A program made the position numbers and the translations under genes. A model generated the notes under the pieces. That model did not search any database and had not been told where the DNA came from. It worked only from the letters and a program-made list of their open reading frames with translations. A stretch of 64,000 nucleotides of DNA from a virus: the IMG/VR virus record IMGVR_UViG_3300013136_000003, positions 1-64,000 of that record, one strand, 5' to 3'. Shown here in pieces: positions 63,973 through 64,000 of the stretch (position 1 is its first letter; the number at the start of each line of letters is the position of its first letter).

Positions 63973-64000
63973 ATGAAATGGATCCCGTTCGTCGGCATCT
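63973..64000 (+). CDS. Start of a further small gene, cut by the window edge
   Basis: ATG followed by nine codons (MKWIPFVGI) 10 bases after the preceding stop; hydrophobic start, rest not visible. Confidence 0.4.

Noticed and set aside
1-64000. Alternative genetic code (TAG or TGA reassigned), as in some Bacteroidota phages
   Set aside because: TAG ends the glycosyltransferase gene (4431) and TGA ends terL and other full-length genes, with no long frames interrupted by a single stop type apart from one early micro-gene.
1-64000. tRNA genes
   Set aside because: The only cloverleaf-like T arm seen belongs to the tmRNA; no other acceptor/T-arm pair was noticed, though a covariance scan was not possible.

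Overview
The window is part of the genome of a large T4-like myovirus that infects a member of the Bacteroidota. The virus type follows from a block of recognisable T4-type virion genes: tail tube, gp15-like tail terminator, gp6-like baseplate wedge, gp16/gp17-like terminase and a gp26-like baseplate hub protein. The host follows from promoters with the Bacteroidota -7 element TAnnTTTG, near absence of Shine-Dalgarno sites, Bacteroidota-type small families (DUF3127, DUF4494), a Bacteroidota-style RpoD-like sigma factor and lipoproteins with short signal peptides. TAA, TGA and TAG all end genes, so the genetic code looks standard. No tRNA gene was seen, but there is a tmRNA.

Layout. 1-5.8 kb: a Ser/Thr-rich collagen-like tail fibre, a glycine-rich tip protein, a two-domain glycosyltransferase whose second half looks like the TibC autotransporter heptosyltransferase, the tail tube and the gp15-like protein. 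5.8-7 kb (minus strand): a GIY-YIG homing endonuclease and the tmRNA. 7-32.9 kb: baseplate, terminase, PhoH-like ATPase, an ECF-like sigma factor (candidate late sigma), membrane proteins, hub and other probable virion proteins, an MBD4-like DNA glycosylase, a second glycosyltransferase and an ATP-grasp enzyme. 33-45.6 kb: nucleic-acid metabolism and host takeover (DNA ligase, HD/guanylate-kinase fusion, DUF3127, NADAR, DHH phosphoesterase, DnaQ-like exonuclease, metallophosphoesterase, thymidylate synthase), interrupted by two AT-rich homing endonuclease genes, a lipoprotein gene and a large structured RNA of unknown class. 45.6-54.4 kb: a nuclease and many proteins with a common N-terminal motif resembling the T4 capsid targeting sequence; one of them carries VanY and lysozyme-like domains. 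54.4-64 kb: a GC-richer region of very small genes (probably early), GC-rich palindromic repeats and an RpoD-like sigma factor.

Regulation. Two promoter classes can be read directly. Late-type sites ATAAATAA (close to the T4 late box TATAAATA) precede virion genes, the putatively packaged proteins and the homing endonuclease genes. Early-type sites consist of TTTTTTCC, exactly 16 bases, then TAnnTTTA/TTAG/TTTG; nine copies occur, all between 56.4 and 63.6 kb. The two sigma factors in the window are natural candidates for reading one or both classes.

Most notable: a possible self-glycosylation pair (TibC-like enzyme beside a Ser/Thr-rich fibre), a family of at least nine proteins with a capsid-targeting/cleavage-like N-terminus, the phage tmRNA with a long tag, the uncharacterised ~460-nt RNA, the rigid-spacing early promoter family, and several frame discontinuities (17.55, 24.02, 45.2, 54.77, 60.0 kb and an in-frame UGA at 59.54 kb). 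These last may be programmed recoding or simple indels in the assembly.
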